A stretch of 64,000 nucleotides of DNA from Conexibacter woesei Iso977N. Its GTDB lineage: Bacteria; Actinomycetota; Thermoleophilia; Solirubrobacterales; Solirubrobacteraceae. Position 1 is the stretch's first letter. Each line of letters opens with the position of its first letter. Below the pieces are notes generated by a model. The model saw only the letters and a program-made list of their open reading frames with translations. It did not search any database and had not been told where the DNA came from. The translations under genes and the position numbers were made by a program. The stretch is taken from NCBI RefSeq assembly GCF_000424625.1, contig NZ_AUKG01000003.1:186001-250000 (forward strand), read 5' to 3'. Positions 1 to 10,599 of the stretch are shown one piece after another.

Positions 1-971
1 GCGTCCGGCAGCGCGGCCAGCGACGCGCCCTTGCCGGCGATCAGCGCGCGGGTTGCCGCGTCGGCGCCGGTCAGCGCGGCTTCGAACGCCGACAGCTCGG
101 CCAGGGCCAGGACCGGGCGCTCGACCGAGGTGTAGGACAACGTCAGCGTCGCCTCGCGGTAGGCGCGGGCGACGCCGGGGAAGCCGGCGGGGGTCGCGCT
201 GACGCCGCAGCGGAGGTCGTCGTCACCCAGTGCGCGGCGCAGGCGCGACGTCACCTCGGACGTGTCGGCACCCGCGGTGAGCAGCACGACCTCGCCCTGG
301 CGGATCGTCGCCACCGGCCGCGCCTTCCCGAACCCCAGCGCCTCCTCCAGCCGGTCACGCGCGGCCGCGCCGTCGCCGCGCGCCAGCACCAGGATCAGCG
401 GGGCCGTCGGGTCGAGGCCGGGCGCCGCGGGGTGGCGGCGATCAAGGCCTACAGGTTGCCCGGCGATCAGGCGCTCGACGAGGTCGCGCGCCGCCCGCCC
501 GGACTCGGTCGCGCGGCGCGTCTCCTCGCGCAGGTAGGCCTCGGCGGCGTGCGTCGTGATCGTGTCGATGGCGTCGAGCGCGAAGCGCGCCAGCGCCAGC
601 CCGTCGGCGCGGGAGATCCGCAGCCGCGCCGCCTCCTCGGCGCACGCGTCCCAGTAGTGGAACAGCGCGGCGCGGTAGGCGTGCAGGAACGCCTCGAGGT
701 CGATGCCGCGGTCGAGCCGTAGCGCGGCGTGCTCGCGGACGATCGGGACGTCCTCACGCGCGATCGGCGTGCCGGTCGCGAACGCGTGGCCGAGGATCTC
801 CGCGGTCGCGGTCGCGAGCGCCAGGACCTCGTCGGCCACCGGCCGCCCGGCGCGGCGGTAGGACGGGACGTCGCTGAGGATCCGCGCGACCATCGCCTGC
901 GCGATCTCCTCGTGGCGGGCGACGAGCGCGGCGCCGACGCGGCGGATGGCCTTCGACGGATCGGCGGGCAT
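1..971 (-). CDS. PucR/CdaR-like transcriptional regulator (partial, C-terminus beyond window)
   Basis: The frame starts at an ATG at 971 (MPADPSKAIRRVGAALVARH) and stays open to the window edge, about 323 residues. The N-terminal 150 residues are helical, as in the RsbRD/PucR N-terminal region; residues about 190-290 resemble the GGDEF-like domain of CdaR/PucR regulators, ending in the typical stretch YREATLTLSYTSVERPVLAL. The C-terminal PucR helix-turn-helix expected in this family lies outside the window. A TAGGAT box (981-986 on the minus strand) sits 9 nt before the start. The gene diverges from the SDR at 1057 across a palindrome, so it may control that gene. The target and ligand are unknown. 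Confidence 0.75.
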   Translation of the reverse strand, partial: MPADPSKAIRRVGAALVARHEEIAQAMVARILSDVPSYRRAGRPVADEVLALATATAEILGHAFATGTPIAREDVPIVREHAALRLDRGIDLEAFLHAYRAALFHYWDACAEEAARLRISRADGLALARFALDAIDTITTHAAEAYLREETRRATESGRAARDLVERLIAGQPVGLDRRHPAAPGLDPTAPLILVLARGDGAAARDRLEEALGFGKARPVATIRQGEVVLLTAGADTSEVTSRLRRALGDDDLRCGVSATPAGFPGVARAYREATLTLSYTSVERPVLALAELSAFEAALTGADAATRALIAGKGASLAALPD

Positions 972-1005
972 GGTTAGCCGATCCTACATTGATCAACGAG
1001 TATCG

Positions 1006-1021
1006 TTGGCCGATCGGCCAA
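1006..1021. promoter_or_regulatory. 16-bp perfect palindrome in divergent promoter region
   Basis: TTGGCCGATCGGCCAA is fully self-complementary. It overlaps a second inverted repeat, CAACGA-GTA-TCGTTG at 994-1008, and a half-site TTAGCCGAT lies at 974-982. The location between the PucR-like gene and the SDR fits an operator for one or both genes. Confidence 0.55.
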
Positions 1022-1056
1022 GGACGCCGGACGCGCTGTGCGCCATCGTTGTCGGC

Positions 1057-1799
<743 letters not shown>

Positions 1800-1803
<4 letters not shown>

Positions 1804-2255
1804 CTCGCGGCCAGCTCGTCGTTCAACCGCGACAACAACGTGCGCAGGCGCGCGAAGTCGCGAGCGCCGAGCAGCTCGGTCCACTCGGACTCGACGTCGG
1901 CGACGGCGGCGCGCATCGTCGCCGCGACCTCGCGGCCGCGGACGGTGAGGTGGATGCGGCGGGAGCGCTGGTCGTCGGCGTCGGGCCGGCGTTCGAGGTA
2001 GCCGAGCTCCTCCAGCTGGCCCAGCAGGTAGTTGAGGGCCTGCTTGCTGATCTCCGCCTGGGCGGCGATCTCGCTCGGGCGGCGGCCCTGCGGGCCGGGC
2101 CAGCGCAGGACGACGAGGTGCGCGGGGACGATGTCGGTGAACCCGCGCGCGTGCAGCGCCGCGAGCATCCGCGCCCGGACGACCTCGACCGGCATCCGCA
2201 GCAGCGCGCCGATCAGCGGCGGGCCGAGGGGTGCGTCGGAGGGATCGGTGCTCAC
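1800..2255 (-). CDS. MarR-family transcriptional regulator
   Basis: 151 residues from a GTG at 2255. The winged-helix core is clear: SEIAAQAEISKQALNYLLGQLEELGYLERRP is the recognition region (first 20 residues SEIAAQAEISKQALNYLLGQ), followed by the wing DDQRSRRIHLT. An ATG further upstream at 2291 is in frame but lies between the two operator copies and would put the start inside the divergent promoter, so GTG was preferred. It faces the cupin gene at 2342 across two near-identical palindromic sites and probably represses that gene and itself. MarR proteins usually respond to phenolic or other small ligands. Confidence 0.85.
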
Positions 2256-2265
2256 GGCAGGGATG

Positions 2266-2320
2266 GTAAAGCCACTTGACGACCACCGCACGGCCGGGTA
2301 CGTTGGTCAAGTCGCTTTAC
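2266..2320. promoter_or_regulatory. paired MarR-type operators and cupin promoter
   Basis: GTAAAGCCACTTGAC (2266-2280) and GTCAAGTCGCTTTAC (2306-2320) are inverted copies differing at one position; each is itself a palindrome of the form AAG-N3-CTT. The promoter for the cupin gene lies across them: -35 TTGACG at 2276-2281, 17-nt spacer, -10 TACGTT at 2299-2304. A repressor bound at either copy would block it. Confidence 0.75.
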
Positions 2321-2341
2321 TTCCACGGAGGGAGACTCCCG

Positions 2342-2779
2342 ATGCCACACGACCCGATCTCGCTCGGCCCGATCACCATCACCTTCTCGGTCGTCGCCGA
2401 GGAGTCCAACGGCACGGTCACCGTGCAGCGCTGCGACGTGGCCGCCGGCTCCGGCGTCCCGCTCGCGCACAGCCACGACGGCTTCGAGGAGACGATCTAC
2501 GGCCTCGAAGGCCGCTGCGCGTGGACCCTCGACGGCGAGGACATCACCATCGGCCCCGGCGACACGCTCTGCATCAGGCGCGGCGCCGTCCACAGCTTCA
2601 TGGCCGGCGACCACGACGTCGCGTTCCTGGCGATCGCGACGCCCGGCGTCTTCGGGCCGGACTACTTCCTCGAGCTCCGCGACGTCGTCCGCGCCGCCGC
2701 CGGCGGGCCGCCCGACCCGGCCGCGATGGCCGAGGTCATGCGCCGCCACGGGCTCACGCCCGTGCTGCAGCCCGCCTAG
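2342..2779 (+). CDS. cupin-domain protein
   Basis: 145 residues from an ATG preceded by a strong GGAGGGAGA ribosome site at 2327-2335. It forms a single small beta-barrel cupin: the first motif is AHSHDGFEETIYGLEG around residues 37-52 and the second GDTLCIRRGAVHSFMAGD around 75-93, supplying His/Glu metal ligands. Divergent MarR control suggests a role in handling a small-molecule stress agent or signal; no reaction can be assigned. The stop codon overlaps the convergent carbonic anhydrase gene by 4 nt. Confidence 0.8.
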   Translation: MPHDPISLGPITITFSVVAEESNGTVTVQRCDVAAGSGVPLAHSHDGFEETIYGLEGRCAWTLDGEDITIGPGDTLCIRRGAVHSFMAGDHDVAFLAIATPGVFGPDYFLELRDVVRAAAGGPPDPAAMAEVMRRHGLTPVLQPA

Positions 2780-3279
2780 GCCGTCGGCGGCGCCGCTTCG
2801 CGCAGCGTTCCGTCCTCGGGGTTGAAGACGAAGCCGCGGATGTGGTCGCGGTGGGGGAGCTCGCGGGCGGAGCGGAGGCGCTCCAGGGAGGCGGCCAGCG
2901 TCGCTTCGAGGTCGTCGAAGCCGCCCAGGCGCCAGTTCGGCAGGACGCCGTCGTCGGCGAGCATCTTGCGGTAGTCGTCCTCGGACGCGTGGTGCAGGCC
3001 GCAGCTGTCGTGCATCACGACGACGATCTCCTCGGTGCCCAGCAGGCGCTGGGAGATGCTCAGCGACCGGATCGCGTCGTCGGTCGCCAGGCCGCCGGCG
3101 TTGCGGATGATGTGCGCGTCGCCGCGCTCGATCCCGAGCATCGGGAACAGGTCGATGCGGGTGTCCATGCAGGACAGGACCGCGACCTTGCGGCGGGGCC
3201 GCGGGCTGAGGCCCGGCGCGGCCAGCTCGTCCGGCCGCCCGGCGGCGACCTCCAGCATCTCGTCGGCGTTCTTCGGCAT
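2776..3279 (-). CDS. beta-carbonic anhydrase (small form)
   Basis: 167 residues, close to the short mycobacterial beta-carbonic anhydrases. Zinc and active-site residues are visible: Cys37-x-Asp39-x-Arg41 in SCMDTRID and His90-x2-Cys93 in MHDSCG. It reversibly hydrates CO2 to bicarbonate in the cytoplasm. The ATG at 3279 (MPKNADEMLE) was chosen; an open frame extends upstream to 3339 but looks non-coding. No operon partner is obvious, since the FadB gene on the same strand ends about 70 nt upstream. Confidence 0.88.
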   Translation of the reverse strand: MPKNADEMLEVAAGRPDELAAPGLSPRPRRKVAVLSCMDTRIDLFPMLGIERGDAHIIRNAGGLATDDAIRSLSISQRLLGTEEIVVVMHDSCGLHHASEDDYRKMLADDGVLPNWRLGGFDDLEATLAASLERLRSARELPHRDHIRGFVFNPEDGTLREAAPPTA

Positions 3280-3348
3280 CGACGCGGATGCTACGAGAAC
3301 GACGGCGCGCGGAGCTTCACCCCGCGCGCCGCCATCCAACGCCTACAA

Positions 3349-5547
3349 CTAGGCCGCGACCGGCGCCTTGTCGGAGTACTTCTCGCCCGCCTCGGCCTTC
3401 TCGACCAGCGAGGCCGGCGGCTCGAAGCGCTCGCCGTACTGCTCGGCCAGCTCACGCGAGCGCGCGACGAAGCCGGCGACGCCGCCTTCGTAACCGTTGA
3501 TGTACTGCAACACGCCGCCGCTCCAGCCCGGGAACCCGATGCCGAAGATCGAGCCGATGTTCGCGTCGGCGACCGACTCGATCACGCCCTCATCGACGCA
3601 CTTGACGGTCTCGAGCGCCTCGGCGAAGAGCATCCGCTCCTCGAGGTCGCGCAGCGAGATCGCCGACGGATCGCCGACGACCGGGAACCACTCGCGCAGG
3701 CCCTTGAACAGCCCGGTGCGCTTGCCGTCCTCGTAGTCGTAGAAGCCCGCACCGCGGAGCTTGCCGGCGCGACCCTCCTCGAGCATCTTGTCGATGACGC
3801 CGAACGCCGGGTGGTCGACCCACTCGCCGCCCGCGCCCTCGATCGCGTCCTTCGACGCCTTGCGGATCCGGGCCATCAGCTCCAGGTTGAGCTCGTCGCT
3901 CAACTGCAGCACCGGCGCCGGGTAGCCGGCCTGCGACGAGGCCTGCTCGATCGTCTGGGCCGGGACGCCCTCGGCGAGCATCGCGATGCCCTCGTTGATG
4001 AACGTGCCGATGACGCGCGACGTGAAGAACCCGCGCGAGTCGTTGACGACGATCGGGGTCTTCTTGATCAACTTGGAGAAGTCGAGCGCGCGGTACAGGG
4101 CCTCGTCGCTCGTCTGCTCCCCCTTGATGATCTCCAGCAGCGGCATCTTGTCCACGGGGGAGAAGAAGTGCAGGCCGATGAAGTCGGCCGGCCGCGAGAC
4201 GTTCTCCGCCAGCGCCGTGATCGGCAACGTGGAGGTGTTGGAGCCCAGCAGCGCGTCGGCCGCGAGGTGCGGCTCGATCTCGGACATGACCTGCTTCTTG
4301 ACGCCCGGGTCCTCGAAGACGGCCTCGATCACCAGGTCGGCACCCGCCGCGGCGGCCGGGTCGGTCGTCGGCGTGATGCGGGCCAGCAGCGCGTCGCCGT
4401 CCTCCTGGGACTGGCGGCCGCGGCCGACGGCCTTCTCCACCAACTTGACGCTGTAGTCCTTGCCGCGATCGGCGGCGGCCTGGTCGACGTCCTTCAGGAC
4501 GACCTCGATGCCGGCCTTGGCCGACACGAACGCGATCGCCGCGCCCATCATGCCCGCGCCGAGCACCACGACCTTCTTGGGCGTGAAGCGCTCGATGCCC
4601 TCCGGGCGGCCACGGTCGCCGTTGACCTGCTGGAGGTCGAAGAAGAACGCCTGGATCATGTTCTTCGACACCTGGCCGGTCGCGAGGTCGGTGAAGTACC
4701 GGCCCTCGATCTCGAAGCCGGTGTCGACGTCGACCTGCGCGGACTCGACCGCGACCGACATGATGTGCTTGGGCGCCGGGTAGTTCGCGCCCTTGAGCTG
4801 CTTGCGCAGGTTGGCCGGGAACGCCGGCAGGTTCATCGCGAGCTTCGGGTTGCTCGGCGTGCCGCCCGGGATCTTGTAGCCCTTCTGATCCCACGGCTGG
4901 CCCGCGAAGTCCTCGCCCGCGTTGGCCTCGATCCACTTCTTGGCGGCCGGAAGGAGGTCGTCACGGGTCGGGACGACCTCGTCGACGAGCCTCATCTCCA
5001 GCGCCTGGGCCGGGCGCTTCTCCTGGCCCTGCAGCAGCAGCTGCATCAGCGCGTCGACGATGCCGAACATCCGGACCGTCCGGACGACGCCGCCGGCGCC
5101 GGGCAACAGCCCCAACTTGACCTCGGGGAAGCCGAGCTTCGCCTTCGGGTCGTCGACGATCACACGGTGGTGCGTGGCCAGCGTGATCTCCAGCCCGCCG
5201 CCGAGCGCCGCGCCGTTGATCGCCGCGACGACCGGGACGCCGAGCGACTCCAGCCGGCGCAGCTGCGCCTTGACGACCGCGATGCCGGCCTGGAACTCCG
5301 CCGACTGGTCCTTGGTGACCGTGATCAGGTCGTTGAGGTCGCCGCCCGCGAAGAACGTCTTCTTGGCCGACGTGATGACGACGCCCTTGATGTCGTCCTT
5401 CTCGGCCTCGAGGCGGTCGACGGTCGCGCCCATGGACGCGATGTAGGCCGCGTTCATGGTGTTGGCGCTCTGGTTCGGGTCGTCGAGCGTCAGGACGACG
5501 ATGCCGTCATCGCCCTTGTCGTACTTGATGGTGGTGGACTCGCCCAT
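3349..5547 (-). CDS. fadB: FadB-like 3-hydroxyacyl-CoA dehydrogenase / enoyl-CoA hydratase
   Basis: 732 residues with the two-part layout of the fatty-acid oxidation alpha subunit. An N-terminal crotonase domain (residues about 10-200) has the oxyanion motif GGALGGGLEIT-like stretch near residue 112 and a catalytic Glu. The NAD-binding 3-hydroxyacyl-CoA dehydrogenase domain starts near 325 with VVVLGAGMMGAAIA and is followed by two C-terminal helical domains. It hydrates trans-2-enoyl-CoA and oxidises the 3-hydroxyacyl-CoA to 3-ketoacyl-CoA, passing it to the thiolase encoded just upstream. The start is 3 nt after the thiolase stop codon, so the two form an operon. Confidence 0.93.
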   Translation of the reverse strand: MGESTTIKYDKGDDGIVVLTLDDPNQSANTMNAAYIASMGATVDRLEAEKDDIKGVVITSAKKTFFAGGDLNDLITVTKDQSAEFQAGIAVVKAQLRRLESLGVPVVAAINGAALGGGLEITLATHHRVIVDDPKAKLGFPEVKLGLLPGAGGVVRTVRMFGIVDALMQLLLQGQEKRPAQALEMRLVDEVVPTRDDLLPAAKKWIEANAGEDFAGQPWDQKGYKIPGGTPSNPKLAMNLPAFPANLRKQLKGANYPAPKHIMSVAVESAQVDVDTGFEIEGRYFTDLATGQVSKNMIQAFFFDLQQVNGDRGRPEGIERFTPKKVVVLGAGMMGAAIAFVSAKAGIEVVLKDVDQAAADRGKDYSVKLVEKAVGRGRQSQEDGDALLARITPTTDPAAAAGADLVIEAVFEDPGVKKQVMSEIEPHLAADALLGSNTSTLPITALAENVSRPADFIGLHFFSPVDKMPLLEIIKGEQTSDEALYRALDFSKLIKKTPIVVNDSRGFFTSRVIGTFINEGIAMLAEGVPAQTIEQASSQAGYPAPVLQLSDELNLELMARIRKASKDAIEGAGGEWVDHPAFGVIDKMLEEGRAGKLRGAGFYDYEDGKRTGLFKGLREWFPVVGDPSAISLRDLEERMLFAEALETVKCVDEGVIESVADANIGSIFGIGFPGWSGGVLQYINGYEGGVAGFVARSRELAEQYGERFEPPASLVEKAEAGEKYSDKAPVAA

Positions 5548-5550
5548 GCT

Positions 5551-6768
<1,218 letters not shown>

Positions 6769-6855
6769 TCCTCGTTCTCCTCGTAATCGAATTCGGGGCG
6801 CGGAAGCTACCACAGAAACATTCAGTCGCGAACGCAAGTAAGCTGTTCCGACGCG

Positions 6856-7494
6856 ATGTCCGTGCAGTCCCGTAACACAGCGCCGCAGAAACGCCGCAAC
6901 CAGGCCGAGCGCAGCGCCGCCACGCGCGAGGCGCTGCTGAACGCGACGCTCGAGTGCCTGGTCGAGGACGGCTACGCGAACACCACGACCGCGCGCGTCG
7001 CCGAGCGCGCGGGGCTCAGCCGCGGCGCGCACCTGCACCACTTCCAGACCCGCGACACGCTGCTGGCCGCCGCCGCCGAGCACCTGACGCAGAGGCGCGG
7101 CGAGGTGCTCTCGCGCGCGGTCGAGGCGCTGCCGCCGTCCGGCCCGGACCGCGTCGCGCGCGGGCTCGACCTCGTCTTCGAGTCCTACAACCACCCGCTC
7201 TACCAGGCGACGCTCGACCTCTGGGCCAACGCGCGCACCGACGACGAGCTGCGCGCGCACCTGATCCCGATCGAGCGCCAGCTCGACCGCCAGACGATCG
7301 AGCTGTCGCGCAAGCTGTTCCCGGACGCCGCCGAGCGGCCGGACTTCGAGCGCCTCGTCGAGCTGGCGCTGGCGGCGATCCGCGGCCTGGCGGTCCTCGA
7401 CACGCTGCACGCCGACGACGGTGCCCGCGCCGAGCGCCAGTGGCCCGCCTGCCGGGACCAGCTCGCCGCGCTGTTCGAGGCCGCAGGCGCTTAA
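6856..7494 (+). CDS. TetR/AcrR-family regulator, probably of the fadAB operon
   Basis: 212 residues. The N-terminal helix-turn-helix spans about residues 20-65 ([20 protein letters not shown], then [20 protein letters not shown]), which is the canonical TetR fold; the C-terminal two-thirds is the ligand-binding helical domain. It is divergent from fadA with an 87-nt shared promoter region. By analogy with TetR-type FadR proteins of actinobacteria and Thermus it may sense long-chain acyl-CoA; that is inference from location. A weak repeat GAAC/GTTC lies in the promoter but no convincing operator was found. Confidence 0.85.
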   Translation: MSVQSRNTAPQKRRNQAERSAATREALLNATLECLVEDGYANTTTARVAERAGLSRGAHLHHFQTRDTLLAAAAEHLTQRRGEVLSRAVEALPPSGPDRVARGLDLVFESYNHPLYQATLDLWANARTDDELRAHLIPIERQLDRQTIELSRKLFPDAAERPDFERLVELALAAIRGLAVLDTLHADDGARAERQWPACRDQLAALFEAAGA

Positions 7495-7655
7495 CCCCAG
7501 CCGCCTTGACGGGCAACCGTCCGGCTGGTTCAGTGGGCGCTCAATCCGGTACGCCCGTGTATCGCACCGCCTCGCGCGTGCGTGCGCGCGCGTGTGAGGA
7601 GGAGCCGCGCCCGCCGGAGCCGGCCATCTTGTCGTTGTAGGAGAAGGAGCTTCCG

Positions 7656-9155
7656 ATTCTCACCCTGTCCCGGGTCCGCGCGGCGTCTGCCGTCGCGCTC
7701 ATCTGCGCCCTGGCGCCCGCCGCCGCGCATGCCGCCGACGGCACCGTGACGTCGTTCGACGGCACGTCGATCGTCACGCACACGTTCATGGCGGCCGGCG
7801 GTGGCGCCGCGCCCACGATCCTCGAAGGGCCCGGCTGGGCCGGCGCGGGGGAGACCGACCCGAACGCCCCGATGGTGAAGGGGCTGACCGACGCGGGCTA
7901 CAACGTCGTCACCTGGGCGCCGCGCGGGTTCGGCGCGTCCGGCGGGATCGTCTCGATCGACACGCCGTCGATCGAGGGCCGCGACGTCTCGGCGCTGATC
8001 GACTGGGTCGCCACGCAGCCGTGGGCGCAGCTCGACAGGCCCGGCGACCCGCGCATCGGCATGGCCGGCGGCTCCTACGGCGGCGGCATCCAGTACTCGA
8101 CGGCGATCGCCGACCACCGCCTCGACGCGCTGGTCCCGGTCGTCGGCTGGTTCTCGCTGACGACCTCGCTGTACAAGGACCAGACGTTCAAGCAGGGGTG
8201 GGACACGTTGTTGTACGGGTCGGGTCTGGGCGCGGCCAACGCGACGGCACCCGGGTTGGACCAGCACATCACCGACGCCTACAACGAGGGCTCCAGGACC
8301 GGCGTCCTGAGCGCCGCCGACGCCGCCTGGTTCGCGGCACGCGGTCCGGGCGCGGCGGTCAAGGCGATCACGGCGCCGACGATGGTCGTGGGCGGCACGG
8401 TCGACACGCTGTTCCCGCTCGACGAGGACGTCAAGCTGTACAACACGATCAAGAGCGGCGGCGCGCCGGTCAAGATGGTGTGGTTCTGCGGCGGCCACGG
8501 CGAGTGCCTGACCGGCACCGGCGATCCGGGCGGCGACAGGCCCGCGACGCTGACGCTCGGCTCGAGGCACCTGACCGACGCGATGATGGCGTGGTTCGGC
8601 AAGTACCTCAAGAAGGACAACAGCGTCAACACGGGCGCCGGCTTCGAGTGGCTGGCCGACGACGCCAAGTGGCGCAGCGCGCCGTCCTACCCGGCGACGT
8701 CCGCGGGCTCCGTCGTCACGACGGGCAAGGGCGTCCTGAAGGTGACCAAGGGCTACGTGTCCGGTGAGGCGATGAAGGCCACGCCGGCCAAGGCGAGCCA
8801 GGCGCTGCAGATCAAGGTGAAGGTGTCGAAGGCCGCGCAGCTGCTCGGCGCGCCGACGTTGTCCTTGTCCTACTCCGGCACGGGCGCGCCGAAGGGCACG
8901 AAGGTCTTCGCGCAGATCGTCGACAACAAGCGCAGGCTCGTCGTCGGCAACCAGGTGACGCCGATCCCGGTGGTCCTCGACGGCAGGACCCACACGGTCA
9001 CGCGCCCGCTCGACCCGATCGCCGCCTCGGCGCCGAAGGGTACGACCTACACGCTGCAGATCATCTCCAGCTCCAAGGTCTGGGCCCCGCAGCGCTCGGC
9101 CGGCACCCTGAAGGTGTCGAAGGCGAAGCTGACGCTCCCGGCCGTCAGGGGCTGA
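7656..9155 (+). CDS. secreted S15-family (X-Pro dipeptidyl-peptidase/CocE-like) hydrolase, apparent ATT start
   Basis: 499 residues if translation begins at ATT 7656. No ATG, GTG or TTG occurs between the in-frame stop TAG at 7638-7640 and a GTG at 7746, yet this stretch encodes a textbook signal peptide: a positive start, a hydrophobic core [12 protein letters not shown] and the cleavage site AHA-ADG. A GAAGGAG ribosome site (7643-7649) is 6 nt before ATT. Catalytic residues of an alpha/beta hydrolase are Ser140 in GGSYGGG, Asp250 in GTVDTLFP and His281 in GGHGEC. The C-terminal part is beta-rich, as in S15 enzymes. It is probably exported and hydrolyses peptides or esters. Confidence 0.8.
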   Translation: MLTLSRVRAASAVALICALAPAAAHAADGTVTSFDGTSIVTHTFMAAGGGAAPTILEGPGWAGAGETDPNAPMVKGLTDAGYNVVTWAPRGFGASGGIVSIDTPSIEGRDVSALIDWVATQPWAQLDRPGDPRIGMAGGSYGGGIQYSTAIADHRLDALVPVVGWFSLTTSLYKDQTFKQGWDTLLYGSGLGAANATAPGLDQHITDAYNEGSRTGVLSAADAAWFAARGPGAAVKAITAPTMVVGGTVDTLFPLDEDVKLYNTIKSGGAPVKMVWFCGGHGECLTGTGDPGGDRPATLTLGSRHLTDAMMAWFGKYLKKDNSVNTGAGFEWLADDAKWRSAPSYPATSAGSVVTTGKGVLKVTKGYVSGEAMKATPAKASQALQIKVKVSKAAQLLGAPTLSLSYSGTGAPKGTKVFAQIVDNKRRLVVGNQVTPIPVVLDGRTHTVTRPLDPIAASAPKGTTYTLQIISSSKVWAPQRSAGTLKVSKAKLTLPAVRG

Positions 9156-9166
9156 GCTCGCGCGTC

Positions 9167-9207
9167 AACGGCAGTTCGGTGTTCTCCGCGAACACTGAAC
9201 TGCCGTT
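9167..9207 (+). terminator. long 18-bp hairpin between the hydrolase gene and metY
   Basis: The arm AACGGCAGTTCGGTGTTC (9167-9184) pairs along its whole length with 9190-9207, with one G-T wobble and a 5-nt loop TCCGC. It begins 12 nt after the hydrolase stop codon. There is no T-tract, so it may be a U-less terminator or an mRNA-end stabiliser. Confidence 0.6.
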
Positions 9208-9225
9208 CACGCCTTCGCGGCCTCC

Positions 9226-9253
9226 TGGACAAACCCCACAAATCCGGTAGGGT
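9226..9253 (+). promoter_or_regulatory. metY promoter, leaderless
   Basis: The -35 TGGACA (9226-9231), 16-nt spacer and -10 TAGGGT (9248-9253) lie 7 nt before the metY ATG, with no ribosome site. Transcription would start at or next to the start codon. Confidence 0.6.
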
Positions 9254-9260
9254 TTTACCC

Positions 9261-10574
9261 ATGTCCGAAGACGCCGCCATCACGTACCGCCCGGAGACCG
9301 TCGCCCTGCATGGCGGCCAGAGCCCGGACCCGACGACCAACAGCCGGGCCGTGCCGATCTACCAGACGTCGTCGTACGTCTTCAACGACACCGAGCACGC
9401 GGCGAACCTCTTCGCGCTGGCCGAGCCGGGCAACATCTACACGCGGATCATGAACCCGACGTGGGACGTGCTGGAGCAGCGGCTCGCGCAGCTCGAGGGC
9501 GGCGTCGCCTCGCTGGTCACGGCGTCGGGCCAGGCGGCGGTCACCTACTCGGTGCTCAACATCGCGCGGTCGGGCGACAACATCGTCTCGGTCTCCCAGC
9601 TCTACGGCGGCACCTACAACCTGTTCGCGCACACGCTCCCGCAGTACGGGATCGAGGTCCGGTTCGTCGACGCTGACAAGCCGGAAGAGCTCGCGGCCAA
9701 CGTGGACGAGAACACCAAGCTCGTCTTCGGCGAGACGATCGGCAACCCGCGGCTGAACGTCCTCGACGTCGCCGCCTGGGCCGACGCCGCCCACGCGCAC
9801 GGCCTGCCGCTGATCGTCGACAACACGGTCGCCACGCCGCTCGGCGCGCGCGTCCTGGACCTCGGCGCCGACGTCGCCGTGCACTCGCTGACGAAGTTCA
9901 TCGGCGGCCACGGCACCTCGATCGGCGGCGCGCTCGTCGACGCGGGCCGCTTCGACTGGGTCGCCAACGGCGCGCGCTTCCCGGGCCTCACGCAGCCCGA
10001 CCCGTCCTACCACGGGGTCGTCTGGTCCGACGCCCTCGGCCCGGCGGCGTACATCGGCCGCGCCCGGACCGTCCTCCTGCGGAACACGGGCGCGGCGCTG
10101 TCGCCGTTCAACGCGTTCCTGTTCCTGCAGGGCATCGAGACGCTCCCGCTGCGCATCGAGCGCCACAACGCCAACGCGCAGGCGATCGCCGAGCACCTCA
10201 AGCAGCACGACGCGGTGACGTGGGTCAACTACCCCGGCCTCGCCGACGACAAGTACAACGACGTCGCCCAGCGGGTGCTGAGGGGCGGCGGCGGCGCGCT
10301 CGTCACGTTCGGCGTGGAGGGCGGCCTGGAGGCGGGCCGCACGTTCATCGAGTCGCTCGGCCTCTTCAGCCACCTCGCGAACATCGGCGACGCCAAGTCG
10401 CTGGCGATCCACAACGCGAGCACCACCCACTCCCAGCTGAACCCCGAGGAGCTCGCGGCCGCCGGCGTCACCGAGGACACGGTCCGCCTCTCCGTCGGGA
10501 TCGAGCACGTGGACGACCTGATCGCCGACCTCGACCAGGCGCTCGCCAAGGCGCGCGTCGGCGCGCCGGCGTAA
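9261..10574 (+). CDS. metY: O-acetylhomoserine aminocarboxypropyltransferase (homocysteine synthase)
   Basis: 437 residues, the MetY length. It is a PLP enzyme of the Cys/Met metabolism family, with Lys212 in [13 protein letters not shown] as the Schiff-base residue. The opening ([20 protein letters not shown]) and the insert near residue 240 ([18 protein letters not shown]) are hallmarks of the O-acetylhomoserine sulfhydrylase group. It makes homocysteine from O-acetylhomoserine and sulfide. metX follows after 25 nt, so the operon supplies both the activated acceptor and the sulfhydrylation step of methionine synthesis. Confidence 0.95.
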   Translation: MSEDAAITYRPETVALHGGQSPDPTTNSRAVPIYQTSSYVFNDTEHAANLFALAEPGNIYTRIMNPTWDVLEQRLAQLEGGVASLVTASGQAAVTYSVLNIARSGDNIVSVSQLYGGTYNLFAHTLPQYGIEVRFVDADKPEELAANVDENTKLVFGETIGNPRLNVLDVAAWADAAHAHGLPLIVDNTVATPLGARVLDLGADVAVHSLTKFIGGHGTSIGGALVDAGRFDWVANGARFPGLTQPDPSYHGVVWSDALGPAAYIGRARTVLLRNTGAALSPFNAFLFLQGIETLPLRIERHNANAQAIAEHLKQHDAVTWVNYPGLADDKYNDVAQRVLRGGGGALVTFGVEGGLEAGRTFIESLGLFSHLANIGDAKSLAIHNASTTHSQLNPEELAAAGVTEDTVRLSVGIEHVDDLIADLDQALAKARVGAPA

Positions 10575-10599
10575 CGAACGTCCGGAGCGGCGGCGACTG

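Noticed and set aside
6769-6855. Operator for the TetR gene divergent from fadA
   Set aside because: Only weak repeats (CATTC/GAACG, GAAC/GTTC) were found; none is symmetric enough to claim.
9156-9260. SAM or other methionine riboswitch upstream of metY
   Set aside because: The metY promoter lies 7 nt before the ATG, leaving no leader; the hairpin at 9167-9207 is upstream of that promoter.
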